The notes beneath the pieces are model-generated. The model had not been told where the DNA came from, made no database searches, and saw only the letters and a list, made by a program, of their open reading frames with translations. The translations under genes were made by a program, and so were the position numbers. A DNA stretch of 33,158 nt from Proteobacteria bacterium ST_bin14 (GTDB taxonomy: Bacteria; Pseudomonadota; Alphaproteobacteria; Sphingomonadales; Sphingomonadaceae), in contig MSXR01000009.1 in NCBI GenBank assembly GCA_002083655.1, positions 1-33,158 on the forward strand, written 5' to 3'. This document shows, piece after piece, positions 17,019 through 25,014 of this stretch (the stretch's first letter is position 1; each line of letters opens with the position of its first letter).

Positions 17019-17315
17019 TTAGCGGTTGATCGGTGATGCCTCATATAGATCAAGCGTGCCGGGCCGGGCCGAAAAGGCCTTGATCGCGTCCATGAACTCG
17101 CCCGATCCGGGCTGCAGAAAATGAAGCTGCACCGCCGCCATATCGCGCCATCGCTCAAAAAACACCAGCGTCAGCGGGTCTTCAGCATCGATCTGCACCG
17201 AATGGCTGATGCAACCATCTTCGCCACGAGACCGCTGCACATGGTCAAGGCTCGCCTGCAACAACGCCTCAAAACTGTCAGCCCGCGCGGTTGCCGTGCC
17301 GGTAATGATGATCAT
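17019..17315 (-). CDS. Putative quinol monooxygenase (ABM domain)
   Basis: A 98-residue protein of the antibiotic biosynthesis monooxygenase (dimeric alpha-beta barrel) family. It shows the typical IIITGTATA strand, the helix FEALLQASLDHVQRSRGEDGC, the strand LTLVFFERWRDMAAV with its FFERW core, and the HLQ-like helix LHFLQPGS. Such small enzymes may oxidise quinols without a cofactor; the substrate is unknown. Its ATG overlaps the rpoN stop codon (TGATG), so translation is probably coupled to rpoN. In many proteobacteria this position behind rpoN is held by hpf and ptsN. Confidence 0.85.
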   Translation of the reverse strand: MIIITGTATARADSFEALLQASLDHVQRSRGEDGCISHSVQIDAEDPLTLVFFERWRDMAAVQLHFLQPGSGEFMDAIKAFSARPGTLDLYEASPINR

Positions 17316-18826
17316 CAAGCCCCCTCCAGCGCCTTGGCCCGCCGCCGCTGGACGCTCGACCCGATGCCGAGCGCCTCGCGATATTTGGCCACCGTGCGCC
17401 GCGCGATATCAAATCCCTTTTCTTTCAACAGCTCAACCAGCGTGTCATCCGACAGAATTGATTTGGCATTCTCCTGTGCAATCAATGATTTGATCGCGCT
17501 CTTCACCGCTTCGGCCGACACCGCATCGCCGCCATCGGCCGACTGGATTGCGCTGGTGAAGAAATATTTGAGCTCATAAAGCCCCCGGTCGCAGCTGAGA
17601 TATTTGTTGCTGGTCACCCGGCTGACGGTCGATTCGTGCATCTCGATTGCATCGGCCACCTGGCGCAGCGTCATTGGCCGCAAATGGGCGACGCCGTTCA
17701 CAAAAAACGCCTCCTGCTGCTTCACAATCTCGGTCGCGACCTTGATGATGGTGCGCTGGCGCTGGTCGAGCGCCTTTACCAGCCAGTTGGCGCTGGCGAG
17801 CATGTCTGACAGCCAGGCCTTGCTGTTCTTGTCCTGCGCCCCGCTCGACAACTCGGTATAATAGCTGCGGTTCACCAGCAGGCGCGGCAGCGTGGCGGCG
17901 TTGATTTCGATTGCCCAGCCGGTTTTGCGCCGCGCGATAAAGATATCGGGCACTACCGCCTGCGCCGCCTCCCCGCCATAGCGGCAGCCGGGCTTGGGAT
18001 CATAATCGCGCAACTCGCGGATCATGTCCGCCATATCTTCGTCATCAACGCCGCACAGCCGCTTCAGCCGACCCAGTTCGCCGCGCGCCAGCAAGTCCAA
18101 ATTGTCGATCAGCCGGGCCATGGCAGGATCATAACGATCAGCTTCCTTGGCCTGAAGCGCCAGGCATTCAGCCAGGTTCCGCGCGCCAACGCCGGTGGGA
18201 TCAAATGTGTGGATGATGCCCAACACCCCCTCCACCCGGGCCAGCGGCACGCCCAGCCGGTTGGCAATTTCGAGCAGCGGCACCGTCAGGTAACCGCATT
18301 CATCGATCTGATCGATCAAATGGGCTGCGATAAACGCATCGATGCCACTCAACACTGGCCCAGCCTGGGCGAGCAGATGATCGGCCAGATTGATATCAGC
18401 GGCGGCAAAACTGTCGAAATCGGGGCCGTCCTCGCCGGCGATACCGCCGCTGCTCGTCCCGTTCAGGCCAAGCGATCCGTCCATCCCCGCGCCAAGCCCT
18501 GCGCCGTCAGACGGGCTGTCGTGATGAAAGCTTTCCGCCGCGAAATCGACATCCAGCGCCGCCTCGCCCGCATTCTCGCCGCCCATGATCAGCTCGTCCG
18601 CGCTGGCGGGTTCACTGGGCAACTCAACCGGAGTTTCGCGATCAATGGTGGGCCCGTCATCATCGGGAGCGCTGGCATCAAGCAACGGGTTGCGCTCAAT
18701 TTCCTCCGCGATGAACCCCTCAACCTCAAGGTTCGACAGCGCCAGTAACCGGATTGCCTGTTGCAACTGGGGCGTCATCACCAGCGATTGCGACTGCCGC
18801 AGATCGAGGCGCGGACCCAGGCTCAT
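17315..18826 (-). CDS. rpoN: RNA polymerase sigma-54 factor RpoN
   Basis: A 503-residue sigma-54. Region I is the glutamine- and leucine-rich start (SQSLVMTPQLQQAIRLLAL), which contacts activators. An acidic region II (about 60-130) follows, then the core-binding domain, a helix-turn-helix (MTLRQVADAIEMHESTVSRV) and the RpoN box ARRTVAKYRE near residue 475 that reads the -24 element. The open frame runs upstream to 19033 but overlaps lptB there; MSLGPRLDLRQ at 18826 is the family start. It belongs to the rnd-lptCAB-rpoN cluster, 67 bases behind lptB. No sigma-54 activator gene is present in the window. Confidence 0.96.
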   Translation of the reverse strand: MSLGPRLDLRQSQSLVMTPQLQQAIRLLALSNLEVEGFIAEEIERNPLLDASAPDDDGPTIDRETPVELPSEPASADELIMGGENAGEAALDVDFAAESFHHDSPSDGAGLGAGMDGSLGLNGTSSGGIAGEDGPDFDSFAAADINLADHLLAQAGPVLSGIDAFIAAHLIDQIDECGYLTVPLLEIANRLGVPLARVEGVLGIIHTFDPTGVGARNLAECLALQAKEADRYDPAMARLIDNLDLLARGELGRLKRLCGVDDEDMADMIRELRDYDPKPGCRYGGEAAQAVVPDIFIARRKTGWAIEINAATLPRLLVNRSYYTELSSGAQDKNSKAWLSDMLASANWLVKALDQRQRTIIKVATEIVKQQEAFFVNGVAHLRPMTLRQVADAIEMHESTVSRVTSNKYLSCDRGLYELKYFFTSAIQSADGGDAVSAEAVKSAIKSLIAQENAKSILSDDTLVELLKEKGFDIARRTVAKYREALGIGSSVQRRRAKALEGA

Positions 18827-18870
18827 TTCATTGGAGAGCAGCACCGGCCAGTGCTGGGTCGGTGCCGCTT

Positions 18871-18887
18871 GTTCACCAAAGGTGAAC
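18871..18887. other. Hairpin between lptB and rpoN
   Basis: GTTCACC-AAA-GGTGAAC is a perfect 7-bp inverted repeat that starts six bases after the lptB stop codon on the minus strand. There is no U-tract behind it, so it is more likely an RNA-processing or stability element, or a protein site setting the lptB/rpoN ratio, than a full terminator. Confidence 0.4.
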
Positions 18888-18893
18888 CAGACA

Positions 18894-19670
18894 TCAAAGC
18901 GAAAAGCCCTCGCCCAGATACAGGCGGCGGACATTGGCGTCGGCCACCAGTTCGTCGGGCGATCCGGTGAACAACACCCGGCCATCATAGATGATATAGG
19001 CGCGATCGACGATTTCCAGCGTCTCGCGGACATTATGATCGGTGATCAGCACGCCAATGCCGCGCTTCTTAAGCTCGCGCACCAGATCGCGGATGTCAGC
19101 GATTGAAATCGGGTCGATGCCGGCAAAGGGTTCATCGAGCAGCATGATCGAGGGATCAGCCGCCAGCGCGCGCGCAATTTCTGCGCGCCGCCGCTCACCA
19201 CCCGATAACGCCATGGCAGGCGCATCGCGCAGCTTTGTCAGCCCGAAATCATCGAGCAATTCATCAAGCCGAACCTGCCGCTTTGCCGCATCAGGTTCGG
19301 CAAGCTCCAGCACCGTCAGGATGTTCTTTTCAACCGAAAGGCCCCGAAAGATCGATGTTTCCTGCGGCAGATACCCCAGCCCCAATATCGCGCGCCGATA
19401 CATTGGCAGGCCGGTAATATCATCGCCGTCCAGCATGATGCGGCCCGAATCGGGCTTCACCAGCCCCATCACCGAATAAAAGCACGTCGTTTTGCCCGCA
19501 CCATTGGGGCCAAGCAGCCCGACGACTTCGCCGCGCCCCACCGAAACCGATACGTCGGACAGCACAGGCCGCTTGTCATACGCCTTGGCAATCGAGACGA
19601 CCGACAAGCCGCTGCCAACCGGCAATGGCGCAATGGCGGGTCTTGCCGACAGGGTGGTGACATCGTCCAT
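18894..19670 (-). CDS. lptB: Lipopolysaccharide export ATPase LptB
   Basis: A 258-residue ABC-type ATPase that powers lipopolysaccharide extraction with LptF and LptG from the inner face of the inner membrane. Walker A is GPNGAGKT (54-61), the Q-loop is in LPQETSIFRGLSV, the signature is LSGGERRRAEIARALA from 155, and Walker B is IMLLDEP near 175-181, with the H-loop in ITDHNVRETL. About 18 residues at the N-terminus precede the usual start. It follows lptA after 148 bases, a longer gap than is usual within this cluster, and may have its own promoter there. Confidence 0.96.
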   Translation of the reverse strand: MDDVTTLSARPAIAPLPVGSGLSVVSIAKAYDKRPVLSDVSVSVGRGEVVGLLGPNGAGKTTCFYSVMGLVKPDSGRIMLDGDDITGLPMYRRAILGLGYLPQETSIFRGLSVEKNILTVLELAEPDAAKRQVRLDELLDDFGLTKLRDAPAMALSGGERRRAEIARALAADPSIMLLDEPFAGIDPISIADIRDLVRELKKRGIGVLITDHNVRETLEIVDRAYIIYDGRVLFTGSPDELVADANVRRLYLGEGFSL

Positions 19671-19818
19671 GGTGCAGCCTCAATGCTTGCAGGAAATGGT
19701 TAATGATGGGTGCCGAAAACGCAATTGGCAGGCTTTGTGCATGGCTTGTGCACGATCGCTGACGCGGGGGGAAGCCCAGTGTCTCATACGGTGCACCATG
19801 CTGTGTCCGAAAACAGCG

Positions 19819-20358
19819 TTATTTGTCGCGCTTAGGCACCGTGAAACGGCCCGTCACCCGGCCACCGCTGCTGGATGTGGTGCCGCCTGCGCCGCCCACC
19901 GCGCCGCCGCCGTCAAGATAGGCCTTGCCCGAATCAAGATCGATCCGCAGCCGCCCGCCGCTAACCGGGTTGCCGCCCTGCACCAAGGTAACATTGCCAA
20001 TCATGGTGATTTCGCGCCGCTGAATATCATACACCGCATATTCGCTGCGCGCCGATTGATCGGGCCGTGTTACCGACACCCCGCCTGATGCGTCCAGCCG
20101 TGATACCTGCGGGCTGCCGTCAACCACCTGGCCGGTATAGGCGACCGTCATCCGCGCGGAACTCAGCGTCATCTCCGCCTGGCGGACAGAGACGCTGCCC
20201 GACAGAACGGCGCGGTTCGCCTTGTCCTGCAATTCGATCCTGTCAGCCCCGAAATCGATCGGCGCGGTCGAATCATGACGTGCCTGCGCCAAAAGCGGCG
20301 CGGAAGCGGCGAGAAGGGTGCTGACAAGCAGCAATGCGGAAAGGCGGATCATGTCCAT
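19819..20358 (-). CDS. lptA: LptA/OstA family lipopolysaccharide transport protein
   Basis: A 179-residue periplasmic protein with a signal peptide (MIRLSALLLVSTLLAASAP, likely cut after LAQA). The OstA-like beta-jellyroll repeats are visible as IDFGADRIELQDKANRAVLSG, VRQAEMTLSSARMTVAY, and YAVYDIQRREITMIGNVTLVQG followed by VSGGRLRIDLDSGKAYL. Family members form the periplasmic bridge between LptC and LptD. The tail is glycine/serine-rich. It starts six bases after lptC; a second ATG two codons in (20352) is equally possible. Confidence 0.9.
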   Translation of the reverse strand: MDMIRLSALLLVSTLLAASAPLLAQARHDSTAPIDFGADRIELQDKANRAVLSGSVSVRQAEMTLSSARMTVAYTGQVVDGSPQVSRLDASGGVSVTRPDQSARSEYAVYDIQRREITMIGNVTLVQGGNPVSGGRLRIDLDSGKAYLDGGGAVGGAGGTTSSSGGRVTGRFTVPKRDK

Positions 20359-20364
20359 GCGCGC

Positions 20365-21033
20365 CTATTTCGTCCTTCGCGGCACGATCCGCAAGCGGGC
20401 ATCGCCGTTCAGCGTCACGATATGCGAATCGAGATCGGCAGACATACGCGCCGCGCTGAATTTTCCCTGCGGCACCTGGCCCACCACAGCGCCGCCGCTT
20501 TGCAATTTGCGGGTCTTCAGGTCGAGCGTCGCGTTGCTGGTTTTCAGATCATAGCCATTGGCAGCGGTAAAAAGGATCGGGCCATCCACCTTCACCTTTT
20601 CGGTGCCCAGAAAATAGCGCCCGCTGTTCGCGCGCAGTGTGGCGGGCCCATCGGCAAGCGCCATATCCGCTGCCAATGTGGTCAGGTGCACAATCGGCTC
20701 AGCAGAGCTTTGCTGCACGGCCGACCCGGCGCGCAGCGAAAAGGGGCGGCCCTGTTCATCTGCACCGCGATATTGCGCAGACTGAATCCGCAACCGTTCC
20801 TTGGCCACTTCGACCTGATTTTTGTCGAGCAGGAAGCTGACATCGCCGCTCATCGTTAGCGGGGCCGTCACCAGGAAAGCCGCCAGCACGCCAATCAACA
20901 CGGGCAGCACGAATTTTGACGTGGCGATCACGCGGTCGTGCTTGCTGCCGGGGGCGGCCCAGCGCTGCCGATCCGATCGGGGGCGCGGCTCGTGGTCAGC
21001 GATCACGGTCAGGCCGATCACGCTCAGGCCCAT
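20365..21033 (-). CDS. lptC: LptC-like inner-membrane lipopolysaccharide transport protein
   Basis: About 222 residues. WAAPGSKHDRV, then a single membrane anchor (FVLPVLIGVLAAFLVTAPL) and GDVSFLLDKNQVEVAKERLRI match sphingomonad-type LptC, which links the LptBFG pump to LptA. The rest is the periplasmic beta-jellyroll with SADLDSHIVTLNGDARL at its end. The start is uncertain because the N-terminus is encoded by 15-base tandem repeats. The ATG at 21033 is chosen because it lies behind the rnd stop; an upstream ATG at 21087 overlaps rnd by 34 bases, and GTG codons nearer the conserved region are also possible. Confidence 0.87.
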   Translation of the reverse strand: MGLSVIGLTVIADHEPRPRSDRQRWAAPGSKHDRVIATSKFVLPVLIGVLAAFLVTAPLTMSGDVSFLLDKNQVEVAKERLRIQSAQYRGADEQGRPFSLRAGSAVQQSSAEPIVHLTTLAADMALADGPATLRANSGRYFLGTEKVKVDGPILFTAANGYDLKTSNATLDLKTRKLQSGGAVVGQVPQGKFSAARMSADLDSHIVTLNGDARLRIVPRRTK

Positions 21034-21060
21034 CAAGCTCAGGCCAATGACGCTCAGGCA
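21001..21060. repeat. Four 15-base tandem repeats across the rnd/lptC junction
   Basis: Units at 21001-21015, 21016-21030, 21031-21045 and 21046-21060 follow the pattern NATNANGNTCAGGCN. On the minus strand they read TGAGCGTGATCGGCC-like. The rnd stop codon lies in the first unit, and the others encode a GLSVIGL-type leader for LptC. Confidence 0.8.
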
Positions 21061-21674
21061 TGCGCGAAGATATCGATTTCGGGCCATCCGGCCAGATCAA
21101 GTTCAGCGCGCGCGGGCAGAAAATCGAAACACGCCTGCGCAAGTGCCATGCGGCCTTCGCGGATCAGGCGCAGATCAAGCTCCTCCTTCATCGCGTGCAG
21201 AAAACGGACATCGGACGCCGCATAATCCTTTTGCGCGTCGCTCAACACCGGGGAGCCCCAGTCTGACGATTGCTGCGCTTTGGACACTTCCTGGCCCAAC
21301 AATTCGCGCACCAGTTCCTTCAGCCCGTGGCGATCAGTATAGGTTCGGATCAACCGAGACGCGATTTTCGTGCAATATACAGGTGCTGCGGTAACGTGCA
21401 GATAATGGCTGATTGCCGCCAGATCGAACCGCGCAAAATGGAATAATTTCAGCCGGTCGGGATCCGCAAGCAGCGCGCGCAAATTGGGGGCGGCGTAGTC
21501 GCTGCCCGCCGCAAACCGCACCAGATGCTCGTCAGGGCCACCATCCGATAACTGCACCACGCACAACCGGTCGCGCGGCGTGATCAGCCCCATTGTTTCG
21601 GTGTCGACAGCGATTGATTGCCCGGCGGCAAACACGTCGGCTGGCAGATCTTCTTCATGCAGGTGAACGGTCAT
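21054..21674 (-). CDS. Ribonuclease D-like 3'-5' exonuclease
   Basis: A 206-residue DEDD-family exonuclease. Motif I is VDTETMG (D24, E26), motif II includes LKLFHFARFDLAAIS, and motif III is DYAASDVRFLHAM (Tyr/Asp). It lacks the HRDC domains of full-length RNase D, so it is the short, single-domain type that in alphaproteobacteria lies upstream of lptC. A role in RNA 3'-end trimming is inferred from the family. Its stop is inside the tandem repeat from which lptC starts, suggesting coupled expression with the lpt genes. Confidence 0.9.
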   Translation of the reverse strand: MTVHLHEEDLPADVFAAGQSIAVDTETMGLITPRDRLCVVQLSDGGPDEHLVRFAAGSDYAAPNLRALLADPDRLKLFHFARFDLAAISHYLHVTAAPVYCTKIASRLIRTYTDRHGLKELVRELLGQEVSKAQQSSDWGSPVLSDAQKDYAASDVRFLHAMKEELDLRLIREGRMALAQACFDFLPARAELDLAGWPEIDIFAHA

Positions 21675-21954
21675 CAGCGTCGCCTAGACCCGAACGCGGC
21701 AACGCTCAATGCTTTGCGCGCTTTTTTGGCCAACAACGGACGCTGGCGCGGGTTGCCGATACCGGTCGTTCACGATCAGGCACTGCATTGGGCCAAGGCG
21801 AAGCGCTGCCACGACGAATTTATTCGCAGCAAGCCAGTTTTTGAGTTATGCACAGGTCGAGGCGCGAGCAGAGGAGCGCCCGGAAACCTGCGTTTGTCGT
21901 CCGACGCTCGGGATCTTTGAACTATTACGGGCGGACCGGGAAGACGAACAGGGC
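21675..21954 (+). promoter_or_regulatory. Divergent region between rnd and the cold-shock gene, likely long 5' leader
   Basis: These 280 bases lie between divergent genes. A reading frame is open across much of it, joined to the cold-shock frame, but the composition is not protein-like. Cold-shock genes commonly have long, folding leaders, and GAGCG/CGCTC pairing is possible near 21880-21910. I see no convincing promoter hexamers. Confidence 0.3.
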
Positions 21955-22749
21955 ATGAGTTTCGATAAAGGGCGCCGCGGCGATCGTGGCGGGCGTGGCA
22001 AAGACAAGCGCGATGGTTTCGGCGAGGGCGGATTCGATAGCGGCTTTGGTGGTGGTGACCGTTTTGGTGGCGGTGGTGATCGCTTCGGCGGCGGTGGCGA
22101 CCGGTTCGGCGGCGGCGGCGATCGCTTCGGCGGCGGCGGCGGCGGCGGTTTTCGCAGCGGCGGCGGCTTTGGCGGCGCGCCCGGTGGTGGTGGCGGTGCT
22201 GGACGCGGCATGCCCCCACAGGTCGTTGGTGAAGGCACCGGGGTCGTAAAGTTTTTCAATGGCCAAAAGGGCTTTGGCTTTGTTGTCCGTGATGATGGCG
22301 GCGAGGACGTGTTCGTGCACATCAGTGCGGTCGAACAGGCCGGGCTGACCGGCTTGGCCGAAGGCCAGCCTTTGGGGTTCACGCTGGTTGATCGCGGTGG
22401 CCGCATTTCGGCGACCGATCTGAAGATCGACGGCGAACCCATGGCGGTTGAAGATCGCGGCCCACCACGCGATCGTGACGCAGGCCCGGGTGCACCCCGT
22501 GGCGGTGCAGGTGGCCCGCAGCGCCAGCTGACCGGTGAAAAGGCAACGGGCACCGTGAAATTCTTCAACGCAATGAAGGGCTTCGGCTTTATTCAGCGCG
22601 ACGATGGGCAGCCCGACGCATTCGTGCACATCAGCGCGGTTGAGCGTGCCGGCATGCCAACGCTGAACGAAGGCGACCGGCTGGAGTTCGAGCTGGAGGT
22701 TGATCGTCGCGGCAAGTTTGCAGCCGTCAATCTGGCGCCGATGCAGTAA
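21955..22749 (+). CDS. Double cold-shock-domain protein with glycine-rich N-terminus
   Basis: A 264-residue nucleic-acid-binding protein. Residues 1-85 are low-complexity: RGG-type basic start (RGDRGGRGKDKRDGFG), four GGDRFGG units and glycine tracts. Two cold-shock domains follow: GVVKFFNGQKGFGFVVRDDG with DVFVHISAVE (about 95-160), and GTVKFFNAMKGFGFIQRDDG with AFVHISAVE (about 195-262). A proline/glycine linker joins them. Two-domain proteins are known in alphaproteobacteria; the long glycine-rich front is less usual and could promote RNA-dependent condensation (inference). The ATG at 21955 is preceded by AGGG. A strong terminator follows. Confidence 0.93.
   Translation: MSFDKGRRGDRGGRGKDKRDGFGEGGFDSGFGGGDRFGGGGDRFGGGGDRFGGGGDRFGGGGGGGFRSGGGFGGAPGGGGGAGRGMPPQVVGEGTGVVKFFNGQKGFGFVVRDDGGEDVFVHISAVEQAGLTGLAEGQPLGFTLVDRGGRISATDLKIDGEPMAVEDRGPPRDRDAGPGAPRGGAGGPQRQLTGEKATGTVKFFNAMKGFGFIQRDDGQPDAFVHISAVERAGMPTLNEGDRLEFELEVDRRGKFAAVNLAPMQ
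22051..22134. repeat. Four 21-base tandem repeats in the cold-shock gene
   Basis: Units at 22051, 22072, 22093 and 22114 each encode GGDRFGG and differ mostly at third codon positions, so selection appears to keep the peptide. Copy number is likely variable between strains. Confidence 0.85.
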
Positions 22750-22779
22750 TTTTCCCGGCATTTGCCAGGAGTGTTCAAG

Positions 22780-22816
22780 AGACCCGGCGCGCTAACGGCG
22801 TACCGGGTCTTTTTTT
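22780..22816 (+). terminator. Rho-independent terminator of the cold-shock gene
   Basis: AGACCCGG (22780-22787) pairs with CCGGGTCT (22803-22810) around a 15-base loop and runs into a stretch of T to 22816. It stands 31 bases after the stop codon of the cold-shock gene and before the acetyltransferase gene. Confidence 0.9.
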
Positions 22817-22861
22817 GGCATCTGCTTCCGCCTGTGCAACGCAAATCAGGGTAACCCCCAT

Positions 22862-23407
22862 ATGAACCCTGAACAGGCTGAGATCGCGATTCGCGCAGCA
22901 CAGACAGATGATATTCCGGCGCTCCACGCGCTGATCGAAAGCGCCTATCGCGGCGACGCTGCCCGCGCCGGTTGGACGCATGAGGCTGACCTGCTGGGCG
23001 GCCAGCGAATCGACCTTGAAGGCCTCGCCGATATCCTCGCAGACCCCGACCAGTATCTGCTGATCGCCACACGCGCCGACGGGACAGCGGCGGGGTGTGT
23101 GGAGGTGACCGACAAAACCCCCGGCCTTGCGTATCTGGGAATGTTGTCGGTCACGCCGCACGGGCAGGCACAGGGGCTTGGCAAGCGCCTGATCAGCGCA
23201 GCAGAGCAGTTCGCCCGCGACCAGCTCGGCGCGGCGCGGATGGAGATGACGGTGATTCGCCAACGCAGCGAGCTGATCAGCTATTACGTCCGGCGCGGCT
23301 ATCAACTGACGGGGGAGGAACGCCCCTTTCCCTATGGCGATGCCCGGTTTGGCGCGCCCCGTACTGATGATCTGGCCTTTGTCGTTCTGGCGCGCGCGCT
23401 CACGTAA
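22862..23407 (+). CDS. GNAT family N-acetyltransferase
   Basis: A 181-residue acetyl-CoA-dependent acetyltransferase. Residues 8-35 form the first strand and helix (IAIRAAQTDDIPALHALIESAY). The core has GLAYLGMLSVTPHGQAQGLGKRLI, where QAQGLGKRL is the acetyl-CoA pyrophosphate loop (Q/RxxGxG/A), followed by MEMTVIRQRSELISYYVRRGYQ, the usual last strand and helix. The substrate is unknown. The ligase gene converges on it and their ends overlap by eight bases. Confidence 0.9.
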   Translation: MNPEQAEIAIRAAQTDDIPALHALIESAYRGDAARAGWTHEADLLGGQRIDLEGLADILADPDQYLLIATRADGTAAGCVEVTDKTPGLAYLGMLSVTPHGQAQGLGKRLISAAEQFARDQLGAARMEMTVIRQRSELISYYVRRGYQLTGEERPFPYGDARFGAPRTDDLAFVVLARALT

Positions 23408-25004
23408 TCAGCCGCTTCAGCGCGTCGATCGTATCGGCCTCTGCGGCCGGCTTGTCGGTGCGGATTCGGGCGATCCGGGGAAAGCGCATCGCCACGCCCG
23501 ATTTATGGCGCTTTGACGCGTGGATCGAATCGAACGCGATTTCCAGCACCAGCGTCTTTTCCACTTCGCGAACCGGGCCAAATCGCCCGGTGGTGTTATC
23601 CCGCACGAACTTGTCGAGCATTTTCAGCTCGTCATCGGTGATGCCCGAATAGGCCTTGCCCACCGGCAGCAACACGCCGGCTGCGGCCGGATCACCCGTC
23701 CAGCAGCCAAAAGTGTAATCGGAATAAAAGGAGGATCGCCGCCCGCTGCCGCGCTGCGCATACATCATCACGCAATCAACCGAGAGCGGGTTGCGTTTCC
23801 ATTTATACCAGAGTCCGGTCCGCCGCCCGGTCACATAGGGCGAATCGCGCCGCTTGAGCATCACGCCCTCAATCGCTGCATCGCGCGCGCCGTCGCGAAT
23901 CGCCTCCAGCGCAGCAAAGTCGGGCGCGTCGATGATGCGACTGAGATCAAACCGATCGGGATCAAGCGCACCGACAAAGCCTTCGAGCCGCGCCCGCCGG
24001 GCATGCCAGGGCAGTATGCGCAGGTCCGCTGCGCCGTCGAACAGGATATCGTACAGCCGCACAAATGCCGGGTAATCGGCTAGCATTCGTGCAGACACCG
24101 TCTTGCGCCCCAGTCGCTGTTGCAACGCGTTGAAGCTGGCTGCCGCCCCGCCCTCCGCCGCGCTGCCCTGCACCTCGCCCTTCACCATCAGCTCGCCATC
24201 CACCACGCCGGGGGTGGCAAAGGCGCGCGCGACATCGGGGAAGCTGGCGGTAATGTCGTCGCCCGCCCGGCTATAAAGCCGGGTCTCGCCTGCGACATGG
24301 ACGATCTGCACCCGAATGCCGTCCCATTTCCACTCGGCGACATAGTCGTCGAGGCTCAGCTGCACATCCTCCAGCGGGTGGGCGAGCATGAATGATCGAA
24401 ACACGGGCACGTCGGTGGCAATCGGTTGGTCCCCGCGCCCCTCCCCCCAGGCGAACAGCGGCGCATAGGGGGGCGACAGGCCGTGCCACACCTCCTCCAC
24501 TGCATCGACATCAAGCGCAAAAGCCTGTGCCAGCGCGGTCTTGGCCAGCCGGGCCGAAACGCCGATGCGCAGGGCGCCTGTCGCCATCTTCAACAGGGCA
24601 AAGCGCTCGCTCGCATCGAGCCGGTCGAGCATTGCTGCCAGCACTGTCGGCCCTTGCGCGCGTGTCGCCGCAGCCAGCGTATCGACAACCTCGCCCAGCG
24701 TCAGCGGCGGCAACATTGTCGCCGAAGCGGCTGGTGTGGGCCATAGCAGTGCCACCGTTTCGGCGGTATCGCCCACATAATCGCGGCTCATCCGGTACAG
24801 GACAGGATCAACCCGTGCTTCAATCAACGCGCGGATGATGGCGGGCTTCACCGCGGCAATATCAAGATCACCGGTCAGTGCAGCCATTGCCCAGCCGCGA
24901 TCAGGATCAGGCACGGCGCGCAGATAATCAGCAATCAGCCGCAGCTTGGCGTTGCGCGACCGTGTATAGATCAGCGCATCAAGCAGATCAGAAAAGCGAC
25001 GCAT
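23400..25004 (-). CDS. ATP-dependent DNA ligase of the Lhr-core/exonuclease repair cassette
   Basis: A 534-residue ligase. An N-terminal DNA-binding domain (about 1-200) precedes the adenylation domain, with motif I EWKWDGIRVQ (Lys226 accepts AMP), RAGDDITASFPDV, VDGELMV, and motif V/VI-type VMLKRRDSPY and WYKWKRNP, then an OB domain. No polymerase or primase domain is present, so it is not LigD. It matches the ligase that normally sits next to the exonuclease and Lhr-core helicase. The frame continues upstream to 25106, but MRRFSDLLDALI at 25004 is the family start. The DUF3833 gene ends ten bases upstream. Confidence 0.93.
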   Translation of the reverse strand: MRRFSDLLDALIYTRSRNAKLRLIADYLRAVPDPDRGWAMAALTGDLDIAAVKPAIIRALIEARVDPVLYRMSRDYVGDTAETVALLWPTPAASATMLPPLTLGEVVDTLAAATRAQGPTVLAAMLDRLDASERFALLKMATGALRIGVSARLAKTALAQAFALDVDAVEEVWHGLSPPYAPLFAWGEGRGDQPIATDVPVFRSFMLAHPLEDVQLSLDDYVAEWKWDGIRVQIVHVAGETRLYSRAGDDITASFPDVARAFATPGVVDGELMVKGEVQGSAAEGGAAASFNALQQRLGRKTVSARMLADYPAFVRLYDILFDGAADLRILPWHARRARLEGFVGALDPDRFDLSRIIDAPDFAALEAIRDGARDAAIEGVMLKRRDSPYVTGRRTGLWYKWKRNPLSVDCVMMYAQRGSGRRSSFYSDYTFGCWTGDPAAAGVLLPVGKAYSGITDDELKMLDKFVRDNTTGRFGPVREVEKTLVLEIAFDSIHASKRHKSGVAMRFPRIARIRTDKPAAEADTIDALKRLIT

Positions 25005-25014
25005 TACCGCAGGA

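Noticed and set aside
19725..19741. Sigma-54 promoter-like sequence (TTGGCAGG...GTGCA) between lptA and lptB
   Set aside because: It is on the plus strand and would read antisense into lptA; two consensus positions are also off. No plus-strand gene follows.
22051..22134. CRISPR-like array
   Set aside because: The 21-base units are contiguous, without spacers, and encode a regular peptide within the cold-shock gene.
21925..22761. Long minus-strand frame opposite the cold-shock gene
   Set aside because: It is a low-complexity alanine/threonine-rich shadow of the glycine-rich repeats; the plus strand carries two clear cold-shock domains.
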